A stretch of 7,563 bases of DNA from Deltaproteobacteria bacterium (GTDB lineage: Bacteria; Myxococcota; XYA12-FULL-58-9; JAUUZB01): contig JAUUZB010000153.1 of the NCBI GenBank assembly GCA_030590185.1, positions 1 to 7,563 of the forward strand. Reading direction: 5' to 3'. Both the position numbers and the translations under genes were made by a program. Below the pieces are notes generated by a model. The model was not told the origin of the DNA, did not search any database, and saw only the letters and a program-made list of their open reading frames with translations. Shown here in pieces: positions 1-6,358 of this stretch (positions are counted from its first letter, which is position 1; each line of letters begins with the position of its first letter).

Positions 1-967
1 CCGGGTCTGCTTGGTTGGCAGGTAGGCCGGCGAAGATCGAAGAAACCCGATTGCCCTCGACATAGGCCTCGCCGTTGAGACCGACCGGCACCGACGCCAC
101 CAGCGCCTTGGTGGGTGCTTCGCCCCGGGCAAGCAGGAAACGCCGTAGGGCCCCGCTGGCCACCGCCAGCACGACGTCATTCAAGGTCGAGCCAGTGCGG
201 TTCTTGAGGGCACGCAAGCGGTCCAGGGACAGCTGGGTGGTCGCGAAGATCCGGCGGGCGCTCACCGCGTGGTTGAAAGAGGTGATCTCGGTGTCAAAGA
301 CCCGTGCGGGCAGCTGGCCACCATTGTGACGCCGTTGCCGCACCGCCCGCAGGCCGCGCAGGGTCTGCAGCAACAGCCCGGGGATGAGGGTGAGGTTGCG
401 GAACGAGGAGAGAATACCCAGGCCGAACAACCGCCAGCGCGAGGGCACCTGCTCCATGACCGTCGGTCGCGGTTGACCGAACTCCTGCCAATTGGCCAGA
501 AGGTCAGCGCCCAGCACACGACTCAAGGCCGTCACGGCGGCCGCGCCGTCCGCCAGGGCGTGATGGATCTTGAGCACCGCGGCCCAGCGGCCATCGTCGA
601 GACCATTGACCAGGGTGATCTGCCACAACGGGCGATCCCGTTCGAGGGGCTGTGATGCAATGTGAGACACCAGCTGGTCGAGCTGTAGTCGGCCGGCCGG
701 GGGAAAGAGGGTGACCTGGTCGACGTGGCGCCGCAGGTCGAAGCTCTCGTCTTCGACAAAGACGGGCTGGCCGAGTCCGAGGGGCAACTCCACCACGCGC
801 CGGCGCAGGCTCGGCAACTGGTCGAGCCAGAGATGGGAGGTCGCTTCGATCTGATCGAGTCTGGGGGCGCGGCCGCCGTTGAAGATCAGGACCTTGAGCG
901 TGTGCAGGTGCACGTCATCGCTCTCCATGCTCAGGAAGCTGGCATCCATTCCGCGAAGCTGCTGCAT
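1..967 (-). CDS. Wax ester synthase/diacylglycerol acyltransferase (WS/DGAT) family, 3' end cut by window edge
   Basis: 322 codons are visible before the window edge. The family (bacterial WS/DGAT, AtfA/Tgs type) transfers an acyl group from acyl-CoA to a fatty alcohol or diacylglycerol, making storage wax esters or triacylglycerol at the inner membrane. The reading starts MQQLRGMDASFLSMES, a typical family N-terminus. The catalytic motif HHxxxDG is present as HHALADG at residues 135-141, preceded by the usual PLW segment (RDRPLWQITLV). Further on are the LNDVVLA motif and a GNRVSSIFAGLP segment, both family hallmarks. Members usually have about 450-500 residues, so roughly the last third lies outside the window. 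The ATG at 967-965 has a purine-rich Shine-Dalgarno (aggggagaagg) directly upstream. It begins 15 bases after the stop of the exported-protein gene, so the two are probably one operon. Whether it makes wax or triacylglycerol cannot be told from sequence. Confidence 0.93.
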   Translation of the reverse strand, partial: MQQLRGMDASFLSMESDDVHLHTLKVLIFNGGRAPRLDQIEATSHLWLDQLPSLRRRVVELPLGLGQPVFVEDESFDLRRHVDQVTLFPPAGRLQLDQLVSHIASQPLERDRPLWQITLVNGLDDGRWAAVLKIHHALADGAAAVTALSRVLGADLLANWQEFGQPRPTVMEQVPSRWRLFGLGILSSFRNLTLIPGLLLQTLRGLRAVRQRRHNGGQLPARVFDTEITSFNHAVSARRIFATTQLSLDRLRALKNRTGSTLNDVVLAVASGALRRFLLARGEAPTKALVASVPVGLNGEAYVEGNRVSSIFAGLPANQADP

Positions 968-982
968 GACCTTCTCCCCTGC

Positions 983-1630
983 CTAGGAGCGATTGTCGGC
1001 GGGCACGTTGAGGGAGGCGAAGAAACGCTCGAGGTCGGCGGTTTGGCCAGGGATGACCACACCGTTGATGACGATCACTTCGTCACCGGTGTTGCCGACG
1101 AGCATTCTCCCGACGGCGACCAGGGTGCCGCTCGTGTCGCGGAGCTCGTAACGCACGTCGCGCTCAAACAAGCCGGAGGGGCTCTGCTCGGCGATCACCC
1201 GGCCGCCGCCGTGCTCTTCGATCAGTTTGTCGCGGGCGCCGTCGTACAACATGTTGTCGGTGGCAAGGACCCTCGCTAGGCCCGGCAAGCGCGAATGGGA
1301 GACCGTGAACTGGCCGGCGGCGCTGTCGGCGATCCAGATCTTGCTCCGAACCTCTCCGACAAAGGTCGAGGTGGTGCGATAAGTCAGCGTCGGTTGGTCG
1401 GGGAAGTGAATGGTGAGCTCAGCGCCGGGTGCCTGGTGCTCGACCCAAGTTTGGGTCGCAACGGTCGATGGGCCGGTCGCCGCGGAGGCAGCGGCGACCG
1501 GGACCGCCCACAACATCGCCAGGGCCAGGGCCCAGGGAGTCATGGGGCGGATGTGCAACGTAATCAGACCTGATGACCGCGGAGTCGTGGGGGCCATCTC
1601 AGCTGTTACGGTGTTGGTTTCGTTGTGCAT
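983..1630 (-). CDS. Small exported protein of unknown function
   Basis: From the ATG at 1630 this is 215 residues. A hydrophobic stretch (MTPWALALAMLWAVPVAAASA) followed by small residues looks like a signal peptide with an AxA-type cleavage site, so the mature protein of about 160 residues should be periplasmic or outer-membrane associated. No lipobox cysteine is visible at the cleavage site. The mature part (FPDQPTLTYRTTS, then YDGARDKLIEEHGGG, then a C-terminal ERFFASLNV) has the general look of small exported beta-rich proteins ending in an rFf.Sl motif, but I do not recognise a specific function. The start is uncertain. The frame is open to a TTG at 1642, but that lies upstream of the predicted transcription start. 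The ATG at 1630 is only about 2 bases from that start. An ATG at 1543, or a TTG at 1558 with an AGGT 9 bases upstream, would give a more normal signal peptide length. It probably forms an operon with the acyltransferase 15 bases downstream, hinting at an envelope or lipid role (inference). Confidence 0.8.
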   Translation of the reverse strand: MHNETNTVTAEMAPTTPRSSGLITLHIRPMTPWALALAMLWAVPVAAASAATGPSTVATQTWVEHQAPGAELTIHFPDQPTLTYRTTSTFVGEVRSKIWIADSAAGQFTVSHSRLPGLARVLATDNMLYDGARDKLIEEHGGGRVIAEQSPSGLFERDVRYELRDTSGTLVAVGRMLVGNTGDEVIVINGVVIPGQTADLERFFASLNVPADNRS

Positions 1631-1642
1631 GCCTCCGATCAA

Positions 1643-1658
1643 TGCAGTCGGCGTGCCA
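1643..1658 (-). promoter_or_regulatory. Sigma-54 (-24/-12) promoter
   Basis: On the minus strand the sequence is TGGCACGCCGACTGCA. Against the sigma-54 consensus TGGCACG-N4-TTGCW it matches at every defined position except the first T of the -12 element, with GG and GC at the required spacing. The predicted transcription start is about 1632, at the head of the exported-protein gene. It is the only such match I found scanning for TGGCAC-type sites on both strands. It sits downstream of an operon encoding an NtrC-family sigma-54 activator, which makes a functional promoter more likely than chance. Confidence 0.75.
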
Positions 1659-1670
1659 GCGGGGGGTGTG

Positions 1671-1698
1671 TTAATTCAATCGTTAAAATACGAAGTTA
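1671..1698. other. AT-rich block in the intergenic region upstream of the sigma-54 promoter
   Basis: This 28-base block (ttaattcaatcgttaaaata and following) is strikingly AT-rich in otherwise very GC-rich DNA. It lies about 39-66 bases upstream of the predicted start at 1632, between the -24 element and the candidate activator sites. In many sigma-54 promoters a bending site for IHF occupies this place. The match to the IHF consensus WATCAA-N4-TTR is only partial, so the role is inferred from position. I could not assign good sigma-70 hexamers in it. The rest of the 231-base gap (1643-1873) holds no plausible gene. Confidence 0.4.
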
Positions 1699-1738
1699 CG
1701 CACTGCCGCTGGGCCGCTCCCGAGGGCCCCGAGTGTCT

Positions 1739-1749
1739 CAAAATGGTAC
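1739..1749 (+). repeat. Direct repeat copy 1, CAAAATGGTAC; candidate activator-binding site
   Basis: CAAAATGGTAC matches the second copy at 1800-1810 in 10 of 11 bases, in the same orientation. Its centre is about 112 bases upstream of the predicted sigma-54 transcription start, within the usual range for enhancer sites of NtrC-type activators. It is not a clear dyad, unlike the classical NtrC site, so assignment as an activator site is tentative. A relic of a mobile-element end is an alternative. Confidence 0.35.
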
Positions 1750-1799
1750 GGGGATCGGGTCAGGAGGCTGAGATCGTTACATTGTCTGCCCTGCAGGAC

Positions 1800-1810
1800 C
1801 AAAATGGGAC
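1800..1810 (+). repeat. Direct repeat copy 2, CAAAATGGGAC; candidate activator-binding site
   Basis: This is the second copy of the repeat, 61 bases (close to six helical turns) from the first, with its centre about 173 bases upstream of the predicted start at 1632. The core here is CCAAAATGG, a CCA-N3-TGG palindrome. It lies 64 bases downstream of the Ser/Thr kinase stop codon, in non-coding DNA. Confidence 0.35.
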
Positions 1811-1873
1811 AGTCAAACCGGCAGGGTTGCTGGGAAGGGTGACCACGGAGGGCGAAGGCGGAGCGCCGCGCGG

Positions 1874-3496
1874 TCAGCGCCCGTCAACGATCTCGGGATA
1901 CCGTTCTTGCCACCACTGTTGCGCCCGCTTCGGATCCCACCTCCCCGCGTCGCGACATTGGCCCAGGCGCTCCGCGACCTCGAGGGCGCTTGCTGGTCGA
2001 TCCTCCGGGTCCTTTTCCAAACAGGCGAGCACGATCGCTTCGAGGTCAGCGGGGATCTCAATCTCAGAACACACCGACGGCGGCACCACCGGATCCTCGA
2101 TGTGCCCCATCACCATGTCGATCGGTGAGCTGCGTTCGAACACCAGTTTGCCGGTCAGCAGCCAGTAGGCCACGCAACCCAGGGCGTAGAGATCGGCGCG
2201 ACCATCGATCTCCCGGCCACCAAGGGCGACCTCCGGAGGCATGTAGGCCGGGGTCCCGGGCGGCGCCTGGGCGCCAGTGAGCTGGGGGTCGCTGGCCTGG
2301 CTCTCGAGCAGCTTGACCAGGCCAAAGTCGAGCACCTTGAGAAAATCGAGCTGCAGACCATAACGACAAACAAAAAGATTGGCGGGTTTGATGTCGCGAT
2401 GGACGAGGCCGAGGTGGTGCGCTTCGGCCAGGGAGAGACAGGCTTGTTCTAGCCAATGAATCACCCGCGCCGGTTCGACCGGCCCATGCTCCTTGACCAA
2501 GGTCTCGAGGTTCACGCCGTCGAGCAACTCGAAGACGTGGAAAAAAGTTCCGTCGTCGGCGACACCGTAGTCGAACAGGCTCACGCTGTGCGGCGACTGC
2601 AGGCTGGCGGTGGCCTGGGCCTCGCGCTCGAACCGCTTGATGGTCACTTCCATGTCGATGTCGACGTCGTCGCCGAGGGTCTCGAGTGAGATCAGCTTGA
2701 TCGCCGCCGGCCGCGCCAACAACCGGTGCTCGCCGCGCCACACCTCGCCCATGCCACCACGGCCGAGAAGCTCTTGGAGGTGATAGCTGCCGAGTTGGCG
2801 GGTGGAGGAAGCCTCGCGGCCGAGTCGATAGATGGCCGCGGATCCGATGGTACCCCAAGCCGCGCACAGGAGGTTGGCGAACAGGAGACCGACCCAAATC
2901 CCGAAGGGTGCCGGGGAGGCGCCCTCCAACCAAATGTTGATCTGGAGGCCCGCGACGACGGCCAAACTAGAAAGGACGCCCGCGATTGCAGCATGCACGG
3001 GCCGGCCGGGCACCATCAACGGGAAGGCAACGACCCAAACCGCGGTCCAGGGGATGCCCATGAAATAACCCGCGGTCGCCTCGGGAAAATGCGGCGTGAT
3101 GGAACCGATGGCGATGCCGAGGGCGCCGAGAATTTCGAAGCCGAGTCCGAGGTAGATCAACCAACCCAGGGCGAGCTTCCCGCGGCGCGCCACCAGGAAC
3201 ACGAACAGGGACAGGACCACAAACAGCGGCGCGATGATCTCGATTCGCGGCGCGTTACCCACGACGAAGTCGGGATCGAAGAGCACAAAGATCCAGTGGC
3301 TCGCGATGTTGGTCAGGTAGAGGCCGCCGTAGATCACTGCCGCCCAGGCCAGGTGCCGCGGCAACCGTTGCGCCAGCGCCTTTGGCAGCCCGGCTCGACT
3401 CGGCTCAGTCCGAGCGCCGTCAACGTCGCTCACCGGTTTCACACCCGACCCCGATTGGGCGGGGCGCAGGAATCGCTGCGCTGGCATGGGACTCAC
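1874..3496 (-). CDS. Membrane-anchored Ser/Thr protein kinase with N-terminal multi-helix domain
   Basis: 540 residues. After a polar N-terminus come about six hydrophobic segments (near 48-73, 87-104, 108-132, 148-162, 166-190 and 197-224), then a complete eukaryotic-type kinase domain (about 237-511). The catalytic residues are intact: glycine loop GRGGMG 245-250, Lys267 in AAIK, Glu292 as the likely salt-bridge partner, HRDIKPAN 366-373 with Asp368, DFG 390-392, Asp435 and Arg500. The APE motif reads PPE (420-422). It should phosphorylate proteins on Ser/Thr from the cytoplasmic face of the inner membrane; the substrate is unknown. The arrangement is reversed from the PknB type, where the kinase is N-terminal and a single helix leads to an outside sensor. 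A C-terminal tail rich in Trp (QQWWQERYPE) follows the kinase. The frame opens at a GTG (3496), and an ATG three codons later (3487) is equally possible. It lies 50 bases after the response regulator on the same strand with no terminator seen between, so it is probably co-transcribed. Confidence 0.93.
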   Translation of the reverse strand: MSPMPAQRFLRPAQSGSGVKPVSDVDGARTEPSRAGLPKALAQRLPRHLAWAAVIYGGLYLTNIASHWIFVLFDPDFVVGNAPRIEIIAPLFVVLSLFVFLVARRGKLALGWLIYLGLGFEILGALGIAIGSITPHFPEATAGYFMGIPWTAVWVVAFPLMVPGRPVHAAIAGVLSSLAVVAGLQINIWLEGASPAPFGIWVGLLFANLLCAAWGTIGSAAIYRLGREASSTRQLGSYHLQELLGRGGMGEVWRGEHRLLARPAAIKLISLETLGDDVDIDMEVTIKRFEREAQATASLQSPHSVSLFDYGVADDGTFFHVFELLDGVNLETLVKEHGPVEPARVIHWLEQACLSLAEAHHLGLVHRDIKPANLFVCRYGLQLDFLKVLDFGLVKLLESQASDPQLTGAQAPPGTPAYMPPEVALGGREIDGRADLYALGCVAYWLLTGKLVFERSSPIDMVMGHIEDPVVPPSVCSEIEIPADLEAIVLACLEKDPEDRPASALEVAERLGQCRDAGRWDPKRAQQWWQERYPEIVDGR

Positions 3497-3546
3497 TCTA
3501 ACGCCATCCGGGTCACGAAGGGAGAGAGCATGGCCGGGCTTCGCGT

Positions 3547-4905
3547 CTATTTGACCGCGTAGGCCTTCAGCTTGCGATGCAAGGTCTGCAGCCCGATGCC
3601 GAGGGCCTTGGCGGTTTGCGTCTTGTTGTGGGCGAGCTTCGCATACGCCGCCAGAATGTGCCGGCGTTCGACCTCAGCGAGGGGCTCGACGACCATCTCG
3701 GCGTAGCCACGGGGAACCGGCTGCCGGCGTGGCTCGACCGGCAGGCGCAAATGGCCCGTTTTGATCTCTCCCCCCTCGGCGAGATTGACCGCGGCCTCGA
3801 GCACCCCGGCGAGCTCACGCACGTTCCCCGGCCAGGCGTGGGCGGTGAGTGTATCGATCGCATCGTCGGAGAGACTCACGGCTTCGCGTCCGGCGCGCGC
3901 CAGGAGTCGCCGCGCCAACAACGGAACGTCGTCCCGCCGATCCCGCAGGGGCGGCAGATGCAGGGTGGCGAACTGCAGGCGATAAAAGAGGTCCTTGCGG
4001 AACCTTCCCTGCTGCACCCGCTTGGCGAGGGGCTGGTTGGTGGCCGCCACAAAGCGGGTGTTGGCCTTTTGCGCCCGGGTCTCGCCCACCGGCGTGAACT
4101 CCCCCTCCTGCAAAATGCGCAGGAGCTTGCTCTGCATCTCCGGGGCCAGCTCGCCGATCTCATCGAGGAACAGGGTGCCGCCCTCGGCCCGCGCCAGGTA
4201 GCCTTTTTTGTCGCGGTCGGCGCCGGTGAAGGCGCCCTTGACGTGACCAAAGAGCTCCGACTCGAAGAGGTTCGGAGACAGGGCCGGCATGTTGATCGCC
4301 ACAAAGGGACCCTTGGCCCGTGGGCTCGCGGCGTGCACCGCCCGTGCCAGCAGCTCCTTGCCCACCCCGGTGTCACCGGTGATCAAGACTGGGATGTCCG
4401 ATGCGGCGTGCAGCTCCGCCTCATGCAGCAAGCGCAGCATGCGTTCGTTGGCCGTGACGATCTCACTGAATGCCTCCGGGTTGGCCAGGGCGCCGATGAT
4501 GGCGCCCTCCGACTTGAGCAACAGCGACTGGAGCAGGCGTTTGCGTTCGAGGGCGCGCTCCAAGGCGCCGCGCATCTGATCCGGGGTGATCGGTTTGACC
4601 AGGTAGTCGTAGGCACCCCGGCGCATGGCCTCCACCACCAGCGGGATACTCTCATTGGCGGTCACCATCACGCACTCGGTCTGGGGGCTGCGTTCCTTGA
4701 TGATGTTGAGGAGATCGAGACCATCGAGCTCCGGCATGGTGATGTCGAGAAAGGCGAGGTCGAAATCCTGCTCAGCGATCAACGCCGGGACCTCGGTGGG
4801 GGATGACACCCCGGTCGCCGCCCCGTAGCCGGCGATACGCAACATGCGCAGGGCGCTATCGAGGAAGGCCTGCTCATCGTCAACGACCAGAATCGAAGTT
4901 CTCAT
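3547..4905 (-). CDS. NtrC-family sigma-54-dependent response regulator
   Basis: 452 residues with the full three-domain layout. The receiver domain (1-120) has the acidic pair Asp9/Asp10, phospho-acceptor Asp54 (FLDITMPE), Thr82 and Lys104. The AAA+ domain (about 142-375) has Walker A GDTGVGKE 177-184, the GAFTGA loop at 224-229 that contacts sigma-54, Walker B LFLDEIGEL with Asp248/Glu249, and the RFRKDLFYRL region (301-310) carrying the arginine finger. A Fis-type helix-turn-helix lies at about 424-448 (NKTQTAKALGIGLQTLHRKL). All key residues are present, so it should be an active ATP-driven activator of sigma-54 RNA polymerase. Its ATG overlaps the stop of the histidine kinase gene as ATGA (4905-4902), which implies translational coupling and makes that kinase the cognate partner. 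A near-consensus sigma-54 promoter at 1643-1658 is a likely nearby target. Orthologous names such as AtoC or ZraR cannot be assigned from sequence alone. Confidence 0.96.
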   Translation of the reverse strand: MRTSILVVDDEQAFLDSALRMLRIAGYGAATGVSSPTEVPALIAEQDFDLAFLDITMPELDGLDLLNIIKERSPQTECVMVTANESIPLVVEAMRRGAYDYLVKPITPDQMRGALERALERKRLLQSLLLKSEGAIIGALANPEAFSEIVTANERMLRLLHEAELHAASDIPVLITGDTGVGKELLARAVHAASPRAKGPFVAINMPALSPNLFESELFGHVKGAFTGADRDKKGYLARAEGGTLFLDEIGELAPEMQSKLLRILQEGEFTPVGETRAQKANTRFVAATNQPLAKRVQQGRFRKDLFYRLQFATLHLPPLRDRRDDVPLLARRLLARAGREAVSLSDDAIDTLTAHAWPGNVRELAGVLEAAVNLAEGGEIKTGHLRLPVEPRRQPVPRGYAEMVVEPLAEVERRHILAAYAKLAHNKTQTAKALGIGLQTLHRKLKAYAVK

Positions 4906-6167
4906 TTGGTCCCCACGCGAATCGCCGGCAGGCGCACCACAAAGCAGGTGCCCTGGTCCTTGGTGCTCTCCACCACAATGGTGCCGTCGTGATCTTCGAT
5001 GATGCGCTGGGTGATCGCCAGTCCGAGGCCGGTGCCGGTGGCGCGGCTCTTGCGGCTGAAGAACGGGTCGAAGATCATGGGTAGGTCCTCGGTGTCGATG
5101 CCAGCGCCATTATCCTCCACGAGCATCTCGACCTGATGGTCGTCGTCGGCACACGGCCGGGCGGTCAGTCGCACCCAGGAGTCATCCTTGTTGGCGGCCT
5201 GTCCGGCGTTGACCAACAGGTTGATCAACACCTGCTCGATCCGCCCGGCGTTCATCATCACCGGCGGCAACCCTTCGGCGACCTCGGTGTCGAAGCTCTT
5301 GACCATCTTGCGCACCTGCTTGTCCACCAGGGTCATCGCCTTGTGAATGACGGTGTTTAGGCTGCTGGCCGCCTTGCCCTTGGACTCGTGGCTGCCGATG
5401 TAGGTCTTGAGCTCGGAGACGATCTCGGTGATCCGCGACGATCCGTGCTGCATGTTGTCGAGCAGCTTGTAGAGGTCGGCGATGAACTCCTCATAGCTCA
5501 TGTTGAGGATTTCGGTGTTCGGATCACCACCGAGGTGCTCATCGAGAGTCGGACGGATGGCGTCGATGTACTGGTTGAGAATCGGCAGGTTGAAATGAAT
5601 GAAGTTGTTGGGGTTGTTGATCTCGTGGGCAACGCCCGCGATGATTTGCCCGAGGGCCGCCAGCTTGTCGGAGCGGTACAGCTGCTGTTGGGCGAGCTTG
5701 ACCTCGGTGGTGTCTAAGAACGAAGCGATCCTCTGCTGGGTGCCCGGCACCACGTCGATGGTCACGACGCCATCCCGGGTACGCCCGTTCCCGTCGAGCA
5801 GTTGCGCCTCGTAGCTCCGGGGCGCCGAGGTCGGATCGCTGGTGCGGTCGCGGTGGTAACGCTTCATCTTGACGAGGGATTCTTCGCTGAAGAATTCCAT
5901 CCAGGTTTTCTTTCCCACCACCTCGTCGGCGGAGCAGCCGGTGAGGTTGGCGAACTCGTCGTTGATCAGGGTGATGACAGCGTCGTCGCCGAAGCTCACC
6001 ATCCCGGTGCCGGTAACCTGGAAGATGGTCTTGTAGAACTCCTCGCTGCCATGCAGCGCCCGGGTCTTTTGTGCCGCCACCCGGCGCTGGGACCGCGCCC
6101 AGCCCAGGGCACCCACCACCACCAGCAGGACGACCAAAATGAGGAGGTAGGCTGCGTACTCAGACAC
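4902..6167 (-). CDS. PAS-domain sensor histidine kinase, partner of the NtrC-type regulator
   Basis: 421 residues. One N-terminal membrane helix (about 6-24) with almost no periplasmic part is followed by a PAS domain (about 40-155; TGTGMVSFGDDAVITLIND). The dimerisation/phosphoacceptor region has His181 in AGVAHEINNPNNF. The ATPase domain has its N box at QVLINLLVNAGQA (312-324), EDNGAGI 351-357, FDPFFSRK 366-373 and GTGLGLAI 378-385. It should autophosphorylate His181 and pass the phosphate to Asp54 of the regulator encoded next. With no periplasmic sensor, the signal is probably cytoplasmic or membrane-borne and read by the PAS domain (inference). The linker between the two phosphoacceptor helices (about 200-240) is longer than in a standard HisKA domain. 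The start is a GTG at 6167 supported by a strong GGAGGAA upstream. It is the first gene of the minus-strand unit. Confidence 0.95.
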   Translation of the reverse strand: MSEYAAYLLILVVLLVVVGALGWARSQRRVAAQKTRALHGSEEFYKTIFQVTGTGMVSFGDDAVITLINDEFANLTGCSADEVVGKKTWMEFFSEESLVKMKRYHRDRTSDPTSAPRSYEAQLLDGNGRTRDGVVTIDVVPGTQQRIASFLDTTEVKLAQQQLYRSDKLAALGQIIAGVAHEINNPNNFIHFNLPILNQYIDAIRPTLDEHLGGDPNTEILNMSYEEFIADLYKLLDNMQHGSSRITEIVSELKTYIGSHESKGKAASSLNTVIHKAMTLVDKQVRKMVKSFDTEVAEGLPPVMMNAGRIEQVLINLLVNAGQAANKDDSWVRLTARPCADDDHQVEMLVEDNGAGIDTEDLPMIFDPFFSRKSRATGTGLGLAITQRIIEDHDGTIVVESTKDQGTCFVVRLPAIRVGTK

Positions 6168-6176
6168 GAATCGGGT

Positions 6177-6182
6177 TCCTCC
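6177..6182 (-). promoter_or_regulatory. Ribosome binding site fixing the GTG start of the histidine kinase
   Basis: GGAGGA on the minus strand ends 9 bases before the GTG at 6167. It is the strongest Shine-Dalgarno in the neighbourhood and supports the non-ATG start. Confidence 0.65.
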
Positions 6183-6188
6183 GGGATC

Positions 6189-6209
6189 ACGTCCAGCGCT
6201 CGAGGACGT
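6189..6209 (-). other. Small inverted repeat (leader hairpin) upstream of the histidine kinase
   Basis: ACGTCC and GGACGT form a perfect 6-base stem around a 9-base loop that contains the palindrome AGCGCT. If transcription starts near 6212, the hairpin occupies the very 5' end of the message, just ahead of the ribosome binding site. A second, outer inverted repeat, GGATCAC (6184-6190) and GTGATCC (6216-6222), overlaps the proposed -10 element and could instead be a protein-binding site. No U-tract follows, so it is not a terminator. Confidence 0.35.
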
Positions 6210-6218
6210 CAGCCAGTG

Positions 6219-6247
6219 ATCCTATCCCGGGGCAAAACCGCTGACAA
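6219..6247 (-). promoter_or_regulatory. Putative sigma-70-type promoter of the kinase-regulator-kinase unit
   Basis: On the minus strand a -35 TTGTCA (6247-6242; 5 of 6 to TTGACA) is followed after exactly 17 bases by a -10 TAGGAT (6224-6219; 4 of 6 to TATAAT). Transcription would begin near 6212, giving a leader of about 45 bases before the GTG at 6167. Such matches do occur by chance. No sigma-54 element is seen here. Confidence 0.45.
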
Positions 6248-6326
6248 ACCGAGGGAGGCCGTGGCAGATTCCGCAACGTTCCTCTCCCTTTTCACTGCCT
6301 ATCCGACACCCCCATACATTTTCCCG

Positions 6327-6357
6327 TTGACAAAAGAGTGAATCTAGTTCACATAAC
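6327..6357 (+). promoter_or_regulatory. Putative promoter of the TetR regulator gene
   Basis: A perfect -35 TTGACA (6327-6332) is followed by CATAAC (6352-6357; 4 of 6 to TATAAT) after a long 19-base spacer. The start would fall near 6364, practically on the ATG at 6365. The first palindromic operator fills the spacer and the second covers the start, so repressor binding should block the polymerase. The remainder of the 6168-6364 gap shows no gene. Confidence 0.5.
6338..6352. promoter_or_regulatory. Operator 1, palindrome GTGAATCTAGTTCAC
   Basis: GTGAA and TTCAC are perfect inverted arms around a 5-base centre. The site lies between the -35 and -10 of the putative TetR promoter. It shares GTGAA and GTTCAC with operator 2 at the same 15-base length, which marks both as sites for one dimeric protein, most simply the TetR product itself. 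Confidence 0.7.
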
Positions 6358-6358
6358 A

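Noticed and set aside
1671..1698. Sigma-70 promoter in the AT-rich block
   Set aside because: TATTTT and TTAACA are possible -10s, but no acceptable -35 lies at 16-18 bases. The sigma-54 element nearby explains the promoter better.
1700..1873. Possible intrinsic terminator after the Ser/Thr kinase
   Set aside because: GC-rich partial repeats such as gagggccccgag occur, but no stable stem followed by a T-tract in the minus-strand direction was found.
1410..2168. Plus-strand open frame of 252 codons spanning the 1643-1873 intergenic region
   Set aside because: It runs antisense through parts of two real genes, has no good ribosome binding site, and is rich in Ser, Arg and Gly without motifs.
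2726..3562. Plus-strand open frame of 278 codons opposite the Ser/Thr kinase membrane region
   Set aside because: Its low-complexity, charged composition (runs of Asp, Glu, His, Gln, Arg) is typical of an antisense shadow. The opposite strand encodes clean membrane helices and a kinase.
3577..4806. Long plus-strand open frame of 409 codons opposite the NtrC-type regulator
   Set aside because: It is entirely antisense to a fully recognisable gene with all motifs, has no family features, and is the usual by-product of GC-rich codon bias.
6262..6279. TGGCAGATTCCGCAAC as a second sigma-54 promoter in the TetR/histidine kinase gap
   Set aside because: The GG and GC are not at the required 10-base separation and the -12 element does not match on either strand.
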